Assembly (NCBI GenBank): GCA_964019055.1
Contig: OZ025219.1
Span: 2,062,666 to 2,126,665, forward strand
Length of the DNA: 64,000 bases
Source: Anthopleura xanthogrammica
Lineage: Eukaryota > Cnidaria > Anthozoa > Actiniaria > Actiniidae
Direction: 5' to 3'
Shown here: piece by piece, positions 47,218 to 59,094 of the stretch
Numbering within the stretch: the first letter of the stretch is position 1
How the letters are laid out: each line of letters begins with the position of its first letter
Notes under the pieces: generated by a model
The model's database searches: none
Told to the model about the DNA's origin: nothing
Seen by the model: only the letters and a program-made list of their open reading frames with translations
Made by a program: the position numbers and the translations under genes

Positions 47218-48410
47218 GTATATATTAAGATTTACGTGTATAGTGAATCAATCTGGAAAGGAAAAATAAGTCGTTTTCGAGACATTTACGATTAAAAACA
47301 AGTGACCAACACGTCTTTCTACAAAAAACATTGCAAATCAGTAATCCACCTTTTGATATATTTTCTTCCATGAAACCTAAACATATTATACATCGTTATA
47401 AAAGACGTTTTTCTCAATATTTCCTGAAATATTTTAATTTTCAAAGTTCATTCTTTTTCTATTTGAAGCTTTTTCTTCGTATGCATCTGGTTAATAAATA
47501 AAATTGCAAAATTTCACCTCGCGAAGCTATACGGCGACCTTAAAAAAATCTTGAAGGTTGCCATGGCAATTCAGAGGTTGATCCGAGCTTGTTCACGGCT
47601 CAATGGTCTACAGCACAATACATGATCACGTCACATAAAACTGTTTTGTACAGATATGGTAAGTCAACCTGAACCAGTATTAGTCTAGGATCTCAAATAA
47701 TTTCTAAAATTTGACTTAACTTTGTCGTCGTTTATAGTTTCACTATTCCACAGCCGACCACCTTAAAAAATACACACATGTCAAACTATTATAAGTTAAT
47801 ATAAGTTTTAATATCGATTCAGTGTGGCTTGGCTCAGTTTTGCAGGAGGTAAACTGATATCGAAAACGCAAATAAACAACGTCAGAATATATATTAATCC
47901 AACATTAAATAGTTTTCTCAGAGATTGAGTTCCTTATTCACTCTTTTGTATAGACTATTCGAGTAGTTATTGTTACCTGACAGGACTATAATCGGTATGA
48001 GAATGAAACGCTGAGAAAGTTTTACTGTGTTACCGAGGAATACGAGTCAAACTAATTACATGGCTCGCTGATCATGAAAATCTTAGTTTTAATACTGAAA
48101 GCAATGGTTGTTTCGTGAGGTTCAGCATTATTCATATGTTGGAGTTTTGATTGGAATTTTTTGTACGATTTAATGATAATGATGAAGGGTGCATTCTACA
48201 CTAACTTGCAATTTCGTATGATGCACTGAAGATGATCTCGTCAACACAGAAATACATCGATAATTCTGTAACAATTTTCACTTAATACGGACTAACTGAC
48301 AATAGCCAACAATCAATCAAAGTGTTACCTTTTTTATCGCATATTTGCCTTCATCTTCAAGCAGATTGAGACTTTTTCATTGCAGAAGAACGTACTAACA
48401 GCAAGTCCTA
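47218..48410. repeat. orphan copy of the receptor upstream block
   Basis: It matches 11190-11480 and 12399-13210 (A), and 54700-55260 (D), but no receptor lies next to it on its left within 3.8 kb. It has empty sites for both the Mutator-like element (47523) and the TTAA MITE (47710). It may mark a deleted array member. Confidence 0.6.
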
Positions 48411-48824
48411 TACTGAGCGAACCATCACTGTCTCATCCACGGAAAAATATGTGCTTCGCTGCAATATTTTTTATTCGGTTTCCTTAACAACCACTGACGT
48501 AAGACTTTACATCGCGGTGGTAGAGAAAAGTAGTAGAGAAAAATAATTTTAGTTCAAATATATTAAAATAATATATTAAAATACGGAACAACCGGAAAGA
48601 AGAAGAAAATAGAATCATGTCAGTGTGAGGATGCACAAATGTAGTAAAAATACTTGCAAGAGAGAACGGGAACGGCTTCAGAGATCAGCTTTTTCAAGTT
48701 TTCAGAGAGAACAGGTGCGACTTGATAAAGCGACAGAATGGTAGACATGGTTTCACCGTCTCAACAAATACGGTCATTTGTGAAACAGATTTTAGATTTT
48801 AGGCCTGGAGAAATAGAAATAGAA

Positions 48825-48869
<45 letters not shown>

Positions 48870-49591
48870 AGGTAAATGTAAAAAACTCAAGGATGTAAAA
48901 TATTTTATTCAAATTCAGTTTGTATCGTAATTTGCAAGTAGACGAAGAATATGTTAATTAGCGTCGCTAGTCTTTAAGTTTGGATTATTCATTTCTCGGG
49001 ATTAGAAGTGCCGCAACATTTTATTTTAGATCATTTCTAATAGAAACATTGTTCTTTCGTAGCATTCTTGTTTAGAGGACCAGGCCATGTACCAAAGGAG
49101 ACCCCGGGCGATTTTGATATACCAAAAATGTCAAACTGAAAACGAATGTCTAAACGTAAAACTCGCTAAAATATTCAGATTTCATTTATTATGATAATAT
49201 CATGATTACCTCGGGATCCATTGTTTCCAGAGGGATGTTTAAGGTCTAACATCCCCCCTCGATGAATAGTGATGAGGGTTGTTTAGTCTAAATATCCCTC
49301 ATGAATATAATCATGAGGGTTGTTTAGTCTAAATATCCTTCATCACTATCCATGAGGCATGGTCCCTCATATGACAATCACCGGGACCATGGCTGGGTAG
49401 CATTGACCCAATCGAAAATTTTGCGCAATGACTCTGGACTACACACTATTGAACACCCCAGCACTTGTGGGATCCATTGAATAATTTTTGCGCATACGTT
49501 GACTAGCCGATAATTTTTCTTACTATTTGTGACGTAATCAAGACGGTTTCAAAATAATATTCATTAATACCGCTCTAGGCCAACCAAAGTG
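48411..49591. repeat. gene-free stretch with (AG)n and a 60-bp tandem repeat
   Basis: (AG)n is at 48829-48866. At 49225-49380 the unit CATGAGGGTTGTTTAGTCTA...CCTCAT repeats about 2.5 times. No coding signal. Confidence 0.6.
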
Positions 49592-49760
49592 AATAGACCT
49601 TTTTAGCTTCGTATGCAAATTGCCCATTTCAGACCAAATGACATTCCCTTGAGAAATGTTATTTTGTTAAAATATTTACACATGAAAGAATCAACTCCCA
49701 AGAGTGGCATCACGTGGTCTGAAATGGGCACAACAAACAACGAAGCTAAAAAGGTCTATT
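49592..49760. mobile_element. 169-bp MITE
   Basis: AATAGACCTTTTTAGCTTCG is mirrored by CGAAGCTAAAAAGGTCTATT. An inner pair, CCCATTTCAGACC / GGTCTGAAATGGG, strengthens the fold. A degraded relative is at about 28590-28690 and 58010-58100. Confidence 0.75.
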
Positions 49761-50618
49761 ACAATAAAGCACCACGAATGAATGAATGCTGGTTCAATTC
49801 GCCATTGTCGCAATTTAACAAAGGCGAATTCCCTTAAGTATGCCGCATATCAACAGCTTTGTAAAACTTTGTAATTTATGCATCGTACTAAAGCTAACAT
49901 ATTTCCTAAGAGCAGTTTTATTCCTTGGTAATCATAATATTACAAACTAATAGCATGACATTTTTCGGCGTCGGGACTTCAACAAAACCTCCCTCGGCTT
50001 TCGGGGACATTTAATCACTAATCACCCTCAAGTCATGCTATTACTTATAATAACAAAACCCTTATGATATTTGAAGACATCTTAGAATTTTAACTCTTTA
50101 ACTGTCGGGAAGTGAGTCAGTTAGTGATAGGCAGTTTTTGGCTCTCTGAAAGGGCTCCTAAAATCGCAAAACTAAAACGTCGAGGTAAGGGCTTAAAAAA
50201 AGGTATGTGGTTATTCCACTATATATTCTCTACTTTCACATTGCCCATAATACAGTGCAGTTTGGGGGGATGGGGGGTAACGGGTGAAAAAATGTCATAA
50301 AATTTAACTTTCTTCGATCGGATGTACACTATACCTACTTTTATGTGTAAAATACTGATTATCAGTTCATTCAGAACATCAAGAAATTTACTTTAAAGAC
50401 TTCTTCAATAATCTTTTCTTTTTTATGTTTCTGGCTGTTTCTTATACTTCTTTAAATATCAAAAAATTAATTTACAACATATTCTGATCAGTCTTCAGCA
50501 TAATATGTGCGGTTTTTACCTTGGTTACCCCGGTCCGAAACCTCAATGTATTATGGGCAATGCGAAGGCAGAGAAATTCATATATACAACAAATGTCATG
50601 AACGTGGTGTAGTGGAAG
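49761..50618. other. gene-free stretch
   Basis: No supported gene, RNA or organised repeat was seen. Confidence 0.4.
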
Positions 50619-50782
50619 CAGTGGCGTAGCCGGAGAGTGGGCCTAGGTGGCTAGGGCCCCCTTCCTCCATCGTGTTTGCCGTTTCTTTAGTTGGCCGTTT
50701 TTTTGGTTGGCATTTTTTTTCGGTTGATGTTCTGGAAACGGGTTTTGGGCCCCCCTAAGGCAAAATCGTGACTACGCCCCTA
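50619..50782. mobile_element. CAGTGGCGTAGCCGG MITE, diverged
   Basis: The left end CAGTGGCGTAGCCGG and right end GACTACGCCCCTA are hAT-like. The element is related to the one at 52017-52219. Confidence 0.55.
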
Positions 50783-50784
50783 GG

Positions 50785-50930
50785 AAGTGCACGCACTCAC
50801 CTCTCACCTTGGGCTCGTTTCCTGGACTCGGCATCCCATGTAAGTAGTGAGTTTGTTTGGTCTCTCCCTTGAATCAGATCCGAGAGTTTTTTCTATTGGG
50901 GGTTCTTGAAGTTAAAATCTTTCATTCTGT
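50785..50930 (+). repeat. SINE-like unit, second copy
   Basis: It shares GTGCACGCACTCACCTCTCACCTT and CCTGG...CAT...CATGT with 16150-16320. The B-box is degenerate (GGCTCGTTTCC). Confidence 0.45.
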
Positions 50931-50934
50931 TCAG

Positions 50935-51108
50935 ATGAACTTACGTGTTCTTTTTTTTATTATTATTCTACTTATATCTGCTCTGCCACATAATATTCCA
51001 ATTTCCCAGATTCAATTATTTATCCAGCCAAGCAACACCCAACCCAAGCCCAATCACCAGTCGGTACAAGCTGAACAGTCTCGTGAAATTGAACTTAAAT
51101 TAATGTAG
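50935..51108 (+). CDS. 57-codon ORF with signal-peptide-like N-terminus
   Basis: The ATG directly follows an acceptor-like TTCATTCTGTTCAG. The protein starts MNLRVLFFIIILLISALPHN, a classic short secretory leader (basic residue, long hydrophobic core, small residues). About 37 polar, Gln/Pro/Ser-rich, cysteine-free residues ending IELKLM follow. The homologous copy at 16391-16698 is broken, and both lie just downstream of the SINE-like unit. It could be a small secreted peptide exon or chance coding in a repeat. Not recognised. Confidence 0.3.
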   Translation: MNLRVLFFIIILLISALPHNIPISQIQLFIQPSNTQPKPNHQSVQAEQSREIELKLM

Positions 51109-51112
51109 GTGA

Positions 51113-51250
51113 ATAGACCCCTTGCAGCACGTTGGAATGCAGTTCAATTTGGAGAACAAAACAATAGGTTTCCAATTCTCAGGAGGTTGAAATTCTATTA
51201 TTTTGTTCTTCAAATTGAGCTGCTTTGATGTCACGTGCAAGGGGTCTATA
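51113..51250. mobile_element. 138-bp MITE
   Basis: ATAGACCCCTTGCA at the left is mirrored by TGCAAGGGGTCTAT. The arms continue through CAATTTGGAGAACAAAA and its partner. It interrupts the repeat shared with 16690-16730. Confidence 0.75.
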
Positions 51251-51765
51251 GTCGCAATAATTGATATGGACAAAAATCTACAGTATCTCTCCGCGGGTAA
51301 AAATAGAAACCAGAAATGTAACATAACCAGTTGGCTGTCTGCAGGTCCATAGTAAGTCACTGCCGTTACAACAAAATTACCTCCTCATTTTTACCTATCT
51401 AATAAAAACAGCAAACAATGTATTGACTATGACGAAAAGGGAATGGTCCAACATCAATTTTAGATGTCATGTATAACACCAATCTAGCCAAGAGAAAATG
51501 AACTAAGAGAAGTAATCCCCGTACCCCATCTTGAGCACTCTTTGATGGTATAGAGCTTTTTAGTGTGACGTCAATCGAATGAAAAAAACGACTTCCGGGT
51601 CCAAAACGAAAAGCAGTTTTATAAAGATTTGTCTTACTTTTTCTTCGTGACAGGATTTGTTGTCCAAAGTTCTAATTGTTTCAGGTGGAAAAATAGCATC
51701 CAACGTTGCCTGACGTTACGTCAGATTCCTTCTCTCAGTTTATTTTCTCTTAATCTAACCCATCC
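51251..51765. other. gene-free stretch
   Basis: The first part continues the 16.7-kb-type repeat. Nothing else was recognised. Confidence 0.4.
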
Positions 51766-51983
51766 AATACTCCCGTTTCGAGTTCTCTTTTACGCTGTGT
51801 TAGCCTCAATTGTGCGTAAATTATGCAGAAATTTAGATAAAACTCGTGAAATTTCAAAGTATTTTTATTGTCTTCTTTACACACAGATCTCTTGAATTTC
51901 CACGGGCTGTTACTGAATAAAAGAATATATTACACAGTTTTGAGGCTAACACAGCGTAAAAGAGAACTCGAAACTGGAGTATT
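51766..51983. mobile_element. 218-bp MITE with about 45-bp TIRs
   Basis: AATACTCCCGTTTCGAGTTC...GTTAGCCTCAA is mirrored at 51937-51983. The arms are almost perfect. Confidence 0.8.
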
Positions 51984-52016
51984 ATAGGCTTACAACTAAA
52001 ATTCTAAAAAAGAATT

Positions 52017-52219
52017 CAGTGGCGTAGCCGGGATTTTGCTTTTAGGGGTGGGGGGCAAAACCCGTTTTCAGAAAGTCGGTAAGTCGCGTGACTAATTACG
52101 TGACTACTTACGTGTTTAGGTTTCTACAGGGTGACCATAGTTTTCTTTGATACAGCCGCTGAGTAGAACTACCAACAGGATTGGGGAGGACCTGGCCCCT
52201 CCCCCGGGCTACGCCACTG
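52017..52219. mobile_element. 203-bp hAT-like MITE
   Basis: The ends are CAGTGGCGTAGCCGGGA and CCCGGGCTACGCCACTG. Confidence 0.7.
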
Positions 52220-53482
52220 GGATTATTTATGATCAGCTTTACTTTTTCTGGTTCATCATAAAAATATCACATTGCCAGAAATATGGGACATGAGCCTGCT
52301 CATCCATGCGCAATGATGCGTTTCAGCTTACAAAATAGCCGCCGAGTCTTATAGGAAATGTATGGGGAATATAGAGCTTCCTCTATTTACGGCGAATAGG
52401 GTTTTATTTCCTCTGAGCTCCACATCGCGACAAACAACCCACCCTACAAGCTACTAAATAAGCGTAAAATGATCATTGAATCATGCGACATATTGGTTCC
52501 CGGACTACTTGCCTTCGAAAGGCTTCGAAAGCTCTAGATTCCATACATCGTCTATAAATCTGGCCACACTTGACCCCAAAATCGTCTTATTTGAGCTCGA
52601 AAAAATTTAAAAGTAAAAGAGCTCCACCTCGATATCACCAAACGAGTGTTTAATAAATCCAAAACCGCTCAAAATAGACAGCATGCCTTCAGAATGTAGG
52701 TTCCCAAGAAGCTTGAAGTTAGGTTAAATTTTAAGCGATTTGACGCGTTGTTAGCTCGTAGTTTTCAGTTAAAAATGACAAGAAACCACAGAGAACTGCT
52801 CCAAACAGTTTCAAAACCCCCTAAATATCGCCATTTTGTTTTTACAAGCTCCTATTGACTGCTGAGATACAATAAGGAAGCTTAAAGTAACGATTTACGT
52901 TTGAAACTTGTTTCTTGTCCTTCATGGGCTTCCTGTGGTGAGGCTTATCAACAGAAAAATAATAGTTGTTCTTTTGATTGTCAAGTAACTATTTTTTGGC
53001 AAGAATTGTTTTACTAACATCATAGTTGAATATAAATATGTGCTTGGAAACCATGTAGTTATATTTTTCCTCTAGAAAACCACTTCATTTTCATTCATGC
53101 GTAACACCGCTGACAATGTCCAATATTTCTGGCAATGGTGTATTCAGGGAGAATCTCTTTACTAAAGAAGCACCGTGATTAGTGAAATTCAAAGAAATAA
53201 GTCCGTGATTCGTGAATTTCAATTCCCCCGTGATGCGTGATCTGCGTGATCTGCTTTTTTTGAAGACCGTGATTCGTGATTTTGCATTAGCTTCCCTGAA
53301 TCTTTGTATCAAGGTTATTCATTTATCATATATATCTTCGTGAATCGTGAATTTACGAAAAAATTGTCCGTGATTCGTTATTGATACTCCCTCCTCACCA
53401 CCCTGAAAACGGAATATCTTCCATGAATCTGAAAACTTTGATATCTACTCTTAAAATCGCTCAGATACTTAGAACATAAACC
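52220..53482. repeat. gene-free stretch with CCGTGATTCGTGA repeats
   Basis: At 53160-53390 the motif CCGTGATTCGTGAATT recurs five to six times with variations. No gene was recognised in the remainder. Confidence 0.5.
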
Positions 53483-53648
53483 CCTCCTGGTGGCTGGGAT
53501 ATCGGCTGATAATGTCCGAGGATGAGAAATGGTTTTAAAAAAAGAACATTTGACCGAGAAGCGAAGCTTCGAGGGCAAATGTGATATTTTGAGGACCATT
53601 TCTCATCCAAGGACATTATCAGCCGATATTCCAGTGAGCCAGAAGGGG
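53483..53648. mobile_element. complete foldback element downstream of gene D
   Basis: CCCCTCCTGGTGGCTGGGAT... and ...CCAGTGAGCCAGAAGGGG form about 70-bp arms around CGAAGCTTCG. Only the right half survives after genes A (6095-6188) and C (38928-39017). Confidence 0.75.
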
Positions 53649-53826
53649 TATATTTATTTTATAACCCAACGACTTCACTGGAATGGATTCAGCAAACTAC
53701 ATTGACTCATCATCTCTAGAGTTTTCAACTAGAAAAATTATTCTCTCTCGTCTCTAAGCTGAAAGCTGTTTGACATATTCTATTGTTTGACAATAGTTGT
53801 CGAATTGTTTGTTGGTTTTTAGTAGC

Positions 53827-54399
53827 TTATAAAAACAATTTCGAAAACAAACCAAAAACTTCATTCGCGAAACAACATGGATGCTTACCATTGAAGACAT
53901 TTACAGCATATTTTGTTGATTTTTTCGTGTTTGCTGGCGTAGTTTTCTTAACCAGTCTTTGTATTTTACTCTCACTTGTTTGTAAAACCGAGTTTCGTTG
54001 TTTTCCGTGTTTTTTTCTTTTCTTTTTTTGGGCAAAAACTTCATTGCGGATTTCTCTCAATTCGTCAACGTTTTTCTGTACAGCGCTATTCAGAAATGGA
54101 CCAAGACAATCTGAGAAAAGAAGAGTATAAAAGAGACAAGTGCAGTCCCATTGGTTAGTGTTACCGTTTGCCATGATAGTAAGAAGTCTTGCATTACGTC
54201 TTTGATTTCTAGGTGATTCCATGTTGTAGGCGTCGGTTGCGTTATGGGCTGTATCAATCCACTGGCCGTGTGTAGCCTGGTAACGCGTGTTCCATTGTTG
54301 CCTGAAAACTGTTCGTAATCCCTCAGGTACATTATGAGTGATGACGTAGCACAGACGGAAGTAGTTGAGCTCCTCGTCTGTAAATTTCTTCGTCGCCAT
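53827..54399 (-). pseudogene. receptor D: HEPN-only remnant fused to downstream flank
   Basis: Codons 1-123 match the HEPN domain of A, B and C (MATKKFTDEELNYFRL start, spliced-acceptor ATG). At about 54028 the sequence jumps into the 3' module that follows the other receptors. The rest of HEPN, the whole NB-ARC and all TPRs are gone. The break falls inside the RNase motif: it reads RNEVFAQ, the essential His being replaced, and a Lys-rich 67-residue tail of former non-coding sequence follows before a stop. A poly-A/T-rich tract at the junction suggests a deletion between short repeats. It is almost certainly a pseudogene. Confidence 0.85.
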
Positions 54400-54490
54400 C
54401 TGAAATGTAAAAAGAATCCATATATTAATAGCTTGATAAAGTTTGCTTTATTAATTGGACATTATGGATCCAATTCATAGTTAATAGAAC

Positions 54491-54640
54491 AATTCACAGT
54501 TTAAGAATCGTTATCAGTGCGCATGCGATTTTATCCCAAATTTCTCACCTTCTTTTGTTTAATTAAAAAAAAAAAAAAAAAGGTGATAAATTCGGGATAA
54601 AATCGCATGTGAACTGAAAACGATTCTTTAACTGTGAATT
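54491..54640. mobile_element. foldback MITE upstream of D
   Basis: Same element and position as 10987-11148 upstream of A, with a poly-A expansion in the loop (54566-54581). Confidence 0.8.
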
Positions 54641-55009
54641 GGCTTATTTAGTATGTACACGCATGTCTTTAGGGTGACGGCATTTTAAAAACCAAACCCA
54701 ATTCCGAATTGAATCAATATGGAAAGGAAAAATAATGTCTCGAAGTCGTTTTCGAGACATTTACGATTAAAAACAAGCGACTAACACGTCTTTCTACCAA
54801 AAACATTGCAAATCGTAAATCCAGCTTTTGATATATTTTCTTCCATGAAACCTAAACATATTATACATCGTAATAAAAGACGTTTTTCTCAACATTTCCT
54901 GAAATATTCTAATTTTCAAAATTCATTTTTTTTTTTATTTGAAGCTTTTTCTTCGTATGCATCTGGTTCATAAGAAAAATTGCAAAATTTCGACTCGCGA
55001 AGCTATACG

Positions 55010-55105
55010 TAGCCTCCTACGCAGACGCTCTTAGGGTCGTCACGCAATACTTCTAAACGTTGCGTGACGACGTGACGACCCTAAGAACGGCTGCAAAGGA
55101 GGCTA
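55010..55105. mobile_element. 96-bp derivative of the Mutator-like foldback
   Basis: It sits at the same insertion point as 11505-12389, with AGCTATACG on both sides (55001-55009, 55106-55114). Only the outer arms remain, forming a nearly perfect hairpin. Confidence 0.8.
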
Positions 55106-56818
55106 AGCTATACGGCGACCTTAAAAAAATCTTGAAGGTTGCCATGGTTTGTTTACGGCTCAATGGTCTACAGCACAATATGATCACGTCACATAAAACT
55201 GTTTTGTACATATATGGTAAGTCAACCTGAACCAGTATTAGTCTAGGATCTCAAAAAAATTCTAAAGTTTGACTTAAAGGGGCACTTGGATGAAAATCGA
55301 TGAAAATTGGAAATGCCTTGAAACTTGGTTAAACTTATCTATATGACCCCAAAAGTAGCCAAGCAACATATTTTCTTCACAGTCAAAATTTGCGGATAAA
55401 AATTATATATTTTTTTCAGCATCTAAATTGTGAGTAAATGACGTCATTTACTCAACCCTATTGTTCTTTTAGTTTTCAAACCAAAATTTCTCAACTGCGA
55501 GTGGCTCCCAGGCTAAAATGTTTGCCAATCTGGTTTTCATAATCATGATTGAGTCATATTATTCTTAAATACTTGAACTATTCGGACTTTCAAAATATGG
55601 GGCGTTTTCATCCAAGTGCCCCTTTAACTTTGTCGTCGTTTATAGTTTCACTATGCCAGCCGACAACCTTCAAGAATACACACATGTCAAACTATTATAA
55701 GATAATATAAGATTATCGATTCAGTGCAGCTTGGCTGAGTTTTGCAAGAGGTCTTATAAAATGATATTGAAAGCGGAAATTTACAACGTCAGAATATATA
55801 TTAATCCAACATTAAATAGTTTTCTCAGAGATTGAGTTCCTTATTTACTCTTTTGTATAGAGTATTCGAGGAATTATCGTTAACTGACAGGACGATAATC
55901 GGTATGACAATGAAACGTTGAGAAAGTTTTACTGTGTTACCGAGGAATACGAGTCAAACTAAATACGAAATGATAATTGATGATGATGGGTGCATTTAAA
56001 GTTAAAAAATTAAAACCCTTCGCTCTTACTCTATAGAATACTGTAGCTTTAAATAAATGAGATGTTTTGTTTTTCTTTGGGTTGAACCTGTCAAGAACAA
56101 ATTCGCGTTTATACTGAATTTGGTTTTAGTTCGCTGAAGGCACAGAACGTTTTTTATCCACAGGTAGTAAAATTTGTAAGGTTCGTAATTGCTCTTTAGC
56201 CCCACAATGTCACTTTGAAGCTTGTTCCGCGGGATTTCGGTATCATTCTTAAAGACAACCCATAATTCAAAAGCAATTACATGTGTGGAAGCCCAAGATA
56301 TATCAAAATTTTAGACCATTTCTTAAGTCTACTGATAATCCAGTCTGTTACCTAATGAAGGCTATAGCAGCTTGAAGTCAAAACACTGCAGTCCTTCATG
56401 ATTGGGAAATCTTTGGGAAAACTTTGGGCAATTTGTTCAATGAACTGTTAAAGTGGGACGACGATGAAATGAACATAGTTAATATTTTTACATTTTTGAT
56501 ATCCTCATAGCATTCACAATATTTTTATAAAGCTATTTTGTGGTACGATAAAGGGAACGTCCTCAAAACAAGTTCTATTTCTCGTATTTCATTTCCCGCC
56601 ATTATTCAAACGTGTCTCTTTGTGACGTCAGTTTCTCAACATTGATAACCTTCATATCTTGTTGTCATATGTGGATGTTCTGTAATTGAGGTTTCTTTCT
56701 TGAAAATAATGCCAGGAAGCCGCTCTGTGGAGCCAGGATGTAGCAATAAGTCCTAAACCTGGACGCTAAAAGCAAAGCGTTGAGTAACTGACGTCACGGG
56801 TAGGAACCACACGGATTA
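55106..56818. repeat. duplicated upstream blocks, D copy
   Basis: 55115-55965 matches 12399 onward and 55966-56818 matches 14950-15820 and 26560-27402. The microsatellite and THAP-like regions of the A and B copies are deleted at the junction near 55966. Confidence 0.65.
55278..55623. mobile_element. 346-bp MITE with TTAA duplication
   Basis: AGGGGCACTTGGATGAAAA is mirrored by CATCCAAGTGCCCCT, with TTAA at 55274-55277 and 55624-55627. Paralogous blocks read GACTTAACTTTGTCG without the insert (24013, 47713). Confidence 0.85.
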
Positions 56819-56954
56819 ATGGCGGACGATATTCTTAGACCATTCAACCAACAAATAATTGTAAGTACTATGATTCAAATTACTGAGACAGGGGAGAATC
56901 CAGGGGAGGGGTGCAGGGGGTGCGCATCCCCCTGGCTGACTTTGTGCCCTGCAG

Positions 56955-57057
56955 GGGCAATGGAGGCTGGGGTCATGGAGTGTTGGGAGGACATGGCCAT
57001 GGGCATGGTTCTGAAGCCGAAATTAGACCTGCTTATGATACACCAGGTGATGATTAA
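56955..57057 (+). CDS. possible Gly/His-rich terminal exon, copy 2
   Basis: Identical to 27539-27641: acceptor-like CCCTGCAG, Gly/His-rich frame, TAA. No partner exon was identified. Confidence 0.25.
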
Positions 57058-57519
57058 GGGCATTCAAATTAGACTAAAATTTGCTTCGAGTTGTAGCTGC
57101 TTAGAATGGCATCAGAGAAATTGCCAAGAACACGAAAAACATTATTTTCCTAGAAATATTTTGCTTTGGTTTTGGAGTTTGATAGCTAGTTCAATTGTTC
57201 AAAAAGTATCAGATCGGTGGGAGTATTTTTGAACGAGCCATGCCTTCTTAAAGATGGGTCTTATTTTCGGTTGTTCAAACCTGTACAGAGCGGACCGGAA
57301 GTCGATTTTCAAACTTTTGTAAAGTTTGCAAAAATTAAAGCGCGCTCGAAGTTTTAAACTGGATGTTTTGAAAGAGCTTACTATAGGGTATATTCGGACA
57401 TAATATGAGAAATTCGAAAATTCTGCTCCTGTCCCGCCATTCTCGACCGTTACGGACAGCCACTCTTAATTCTTAAAGTCAAGATTGACCTGATACTTGA
57501 ATGGTTGAATCTTACTTAC

Positions 57520-57717
57520 CTGGCCCGTGGTATCCACGTCCTCCCATAAAGTCCTCCCATACCACCCATTCCATAACCCAGTCTGTAGTTATCTCCACTG
57601 GCATATCCATAACCAAGATGGATGGTCTGTTTCTTTTCTCCGTTTTTATTCATCCCAGGGATCTCTCCTCTGGTGTTTGCTTTGACGTCTTTGTTCTTCT
57701 GCTTTTCAATCTTAGAC
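57520..57717 (-). CDS. possible phase-2 Gly/Tyr-rich exon, copy 2
   Basis: Identical to 28104-28301, with the same acceptor and GTAAGT donor. Unidentified. Confidence 0.35.
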
Positions 57718-58479
57718 CTGTAGAATCCGCCACAACCACTGCTAGTGCACAAAGCAGTCAAAATTCGAGTATTTCATTTATCAGAATTTAAAAAATGTTA
57801 ACACATAATTATTGGAAGAATCCATAAAGCAGCTGAAAACTGAGTTGAAGTTGTTTCCCCTCAGCAACCACGTGACTAATCTGCATTACAATACAAAAGC
57901 ATGTCGTTCACATACACCTTGCAGCACATCAGAATACAGCTCAATTTGGAGGAAAAAAACAATACGTTTCCATTTTTCAGGAGATTGAAATTCTTATGTT
58001 TTATGTAAATAATTTAATAAAATAACATTTCTCAAGGGAATGTCATGTGGTCCGATATGGGCAATTTGCATACGAAGGTAAAGAGGTCAATTTACATACA
58101 TGTTATCATGTTATGATTAATTTTCTTCTTGGTATAATTTTGTAGTCAAGATGGCTAATGTTCCACCTAAGTATGATGATCTATTATAAAGTCTTCAAAG
58201 AGCTATTATCGTATGAGTTGTAACTGGCCACTTCCGGTGGCGGAATTTTTGCTTCAAAAACTCGCGCGTAGGCATCCATTAAATGCTGATTATCTCGAAA
58301 AGGAGCTCGGGCACCCATTTTTCTCTTCACACCGTATTTACTCAATAAATATTTAGTAATGTTTATTGGTTGGTTATTCGGGGCGGCGCTTATTTGAGTG
58401 CGGCGCTCTTTAAAACGGAAGATTACGAATTGCAAAATTTCTAGAGAGAGAGCTAGATGGGCGAATTAAGATAATAATA

Positions 58480-58806
58480 ATATTTATTATAAGATAAGAT
58501 AAGATAAGATAACTTTATTTACCCACGGTGGGTCCTTCAGGATAATCACAATAAATTATATATATTTACAGGGAAATATTAAATACACTAAAGCTAATCT
58601 ATGCCTACAATTAAATACAATAATAGAAGAAAAGGAATAAAAGAAGTTAAAATAAAAACCTGCTCTACCAGGACGCCGTGCAATAATAATATTAATTGTT
58701 TCAAAATGAGTGACAACGTATTTGAGATTTAAAGCTTGTCAGAGACGATGCTTGTCCTATATTTAGTGGCAAACTATTCCACAGTACCGCTCCGCTATAA
58801 CTAAAA
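58480..58806 (-). mobile_element. LINE 3' end, copy 2
   Basis: It has the same (TTATC)n tail and 3' UTR as 29065 onward. Homology stops at about 58806, inside the C-terminal coding part. Confidence 0.65.
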
Positions 58807-58812
58807 GTACTG

Positions 58813-58910
58813 TTTAATAAACGAGCAGGAGTGTTTTATCAGGTTTAAAACCACGAGGTGAAGCCGAGTGGTTTTAGACCTGATAAAACACGATCTGCGA
58901 GTTTAATGAA
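58813..58910. mobile_element. 98-bp foldback at the duplication boundary
   Basis: GTGTTTTATCAGGTTTAAAACCAC is mirrored by GTGGTTTTAGACCTGATAAA... around a short GAGGTGAAGCCGA loop. It lies at the point where the recent duplication ends. Confidence 0.7.
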
Positions 58911-59094
58911 CGACTTCAAAAATTCATGTTGGAATGAGACTCTTTTTCCCCCATGGGGCCATTGCTGTTTTATATACTGTCATTATTTTATACTTAAAAG
59001 TTTCCGGAATCTGCATTTGTAACAATGGATGTGCAAATGACTCTGTCGAGCATTTCAAGTTCATTGCCATTTTAAAAATTCGAACACAGTTAAC

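Larger units (their letters stand above)
56819..58676. repeat. recent 1.8-kb duplication, copy 2
   Basis: It is almost identical to 27403-29260 at constant offset 29416. It contains the same Gly-rich exon candidates. Confidence 0.85.
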
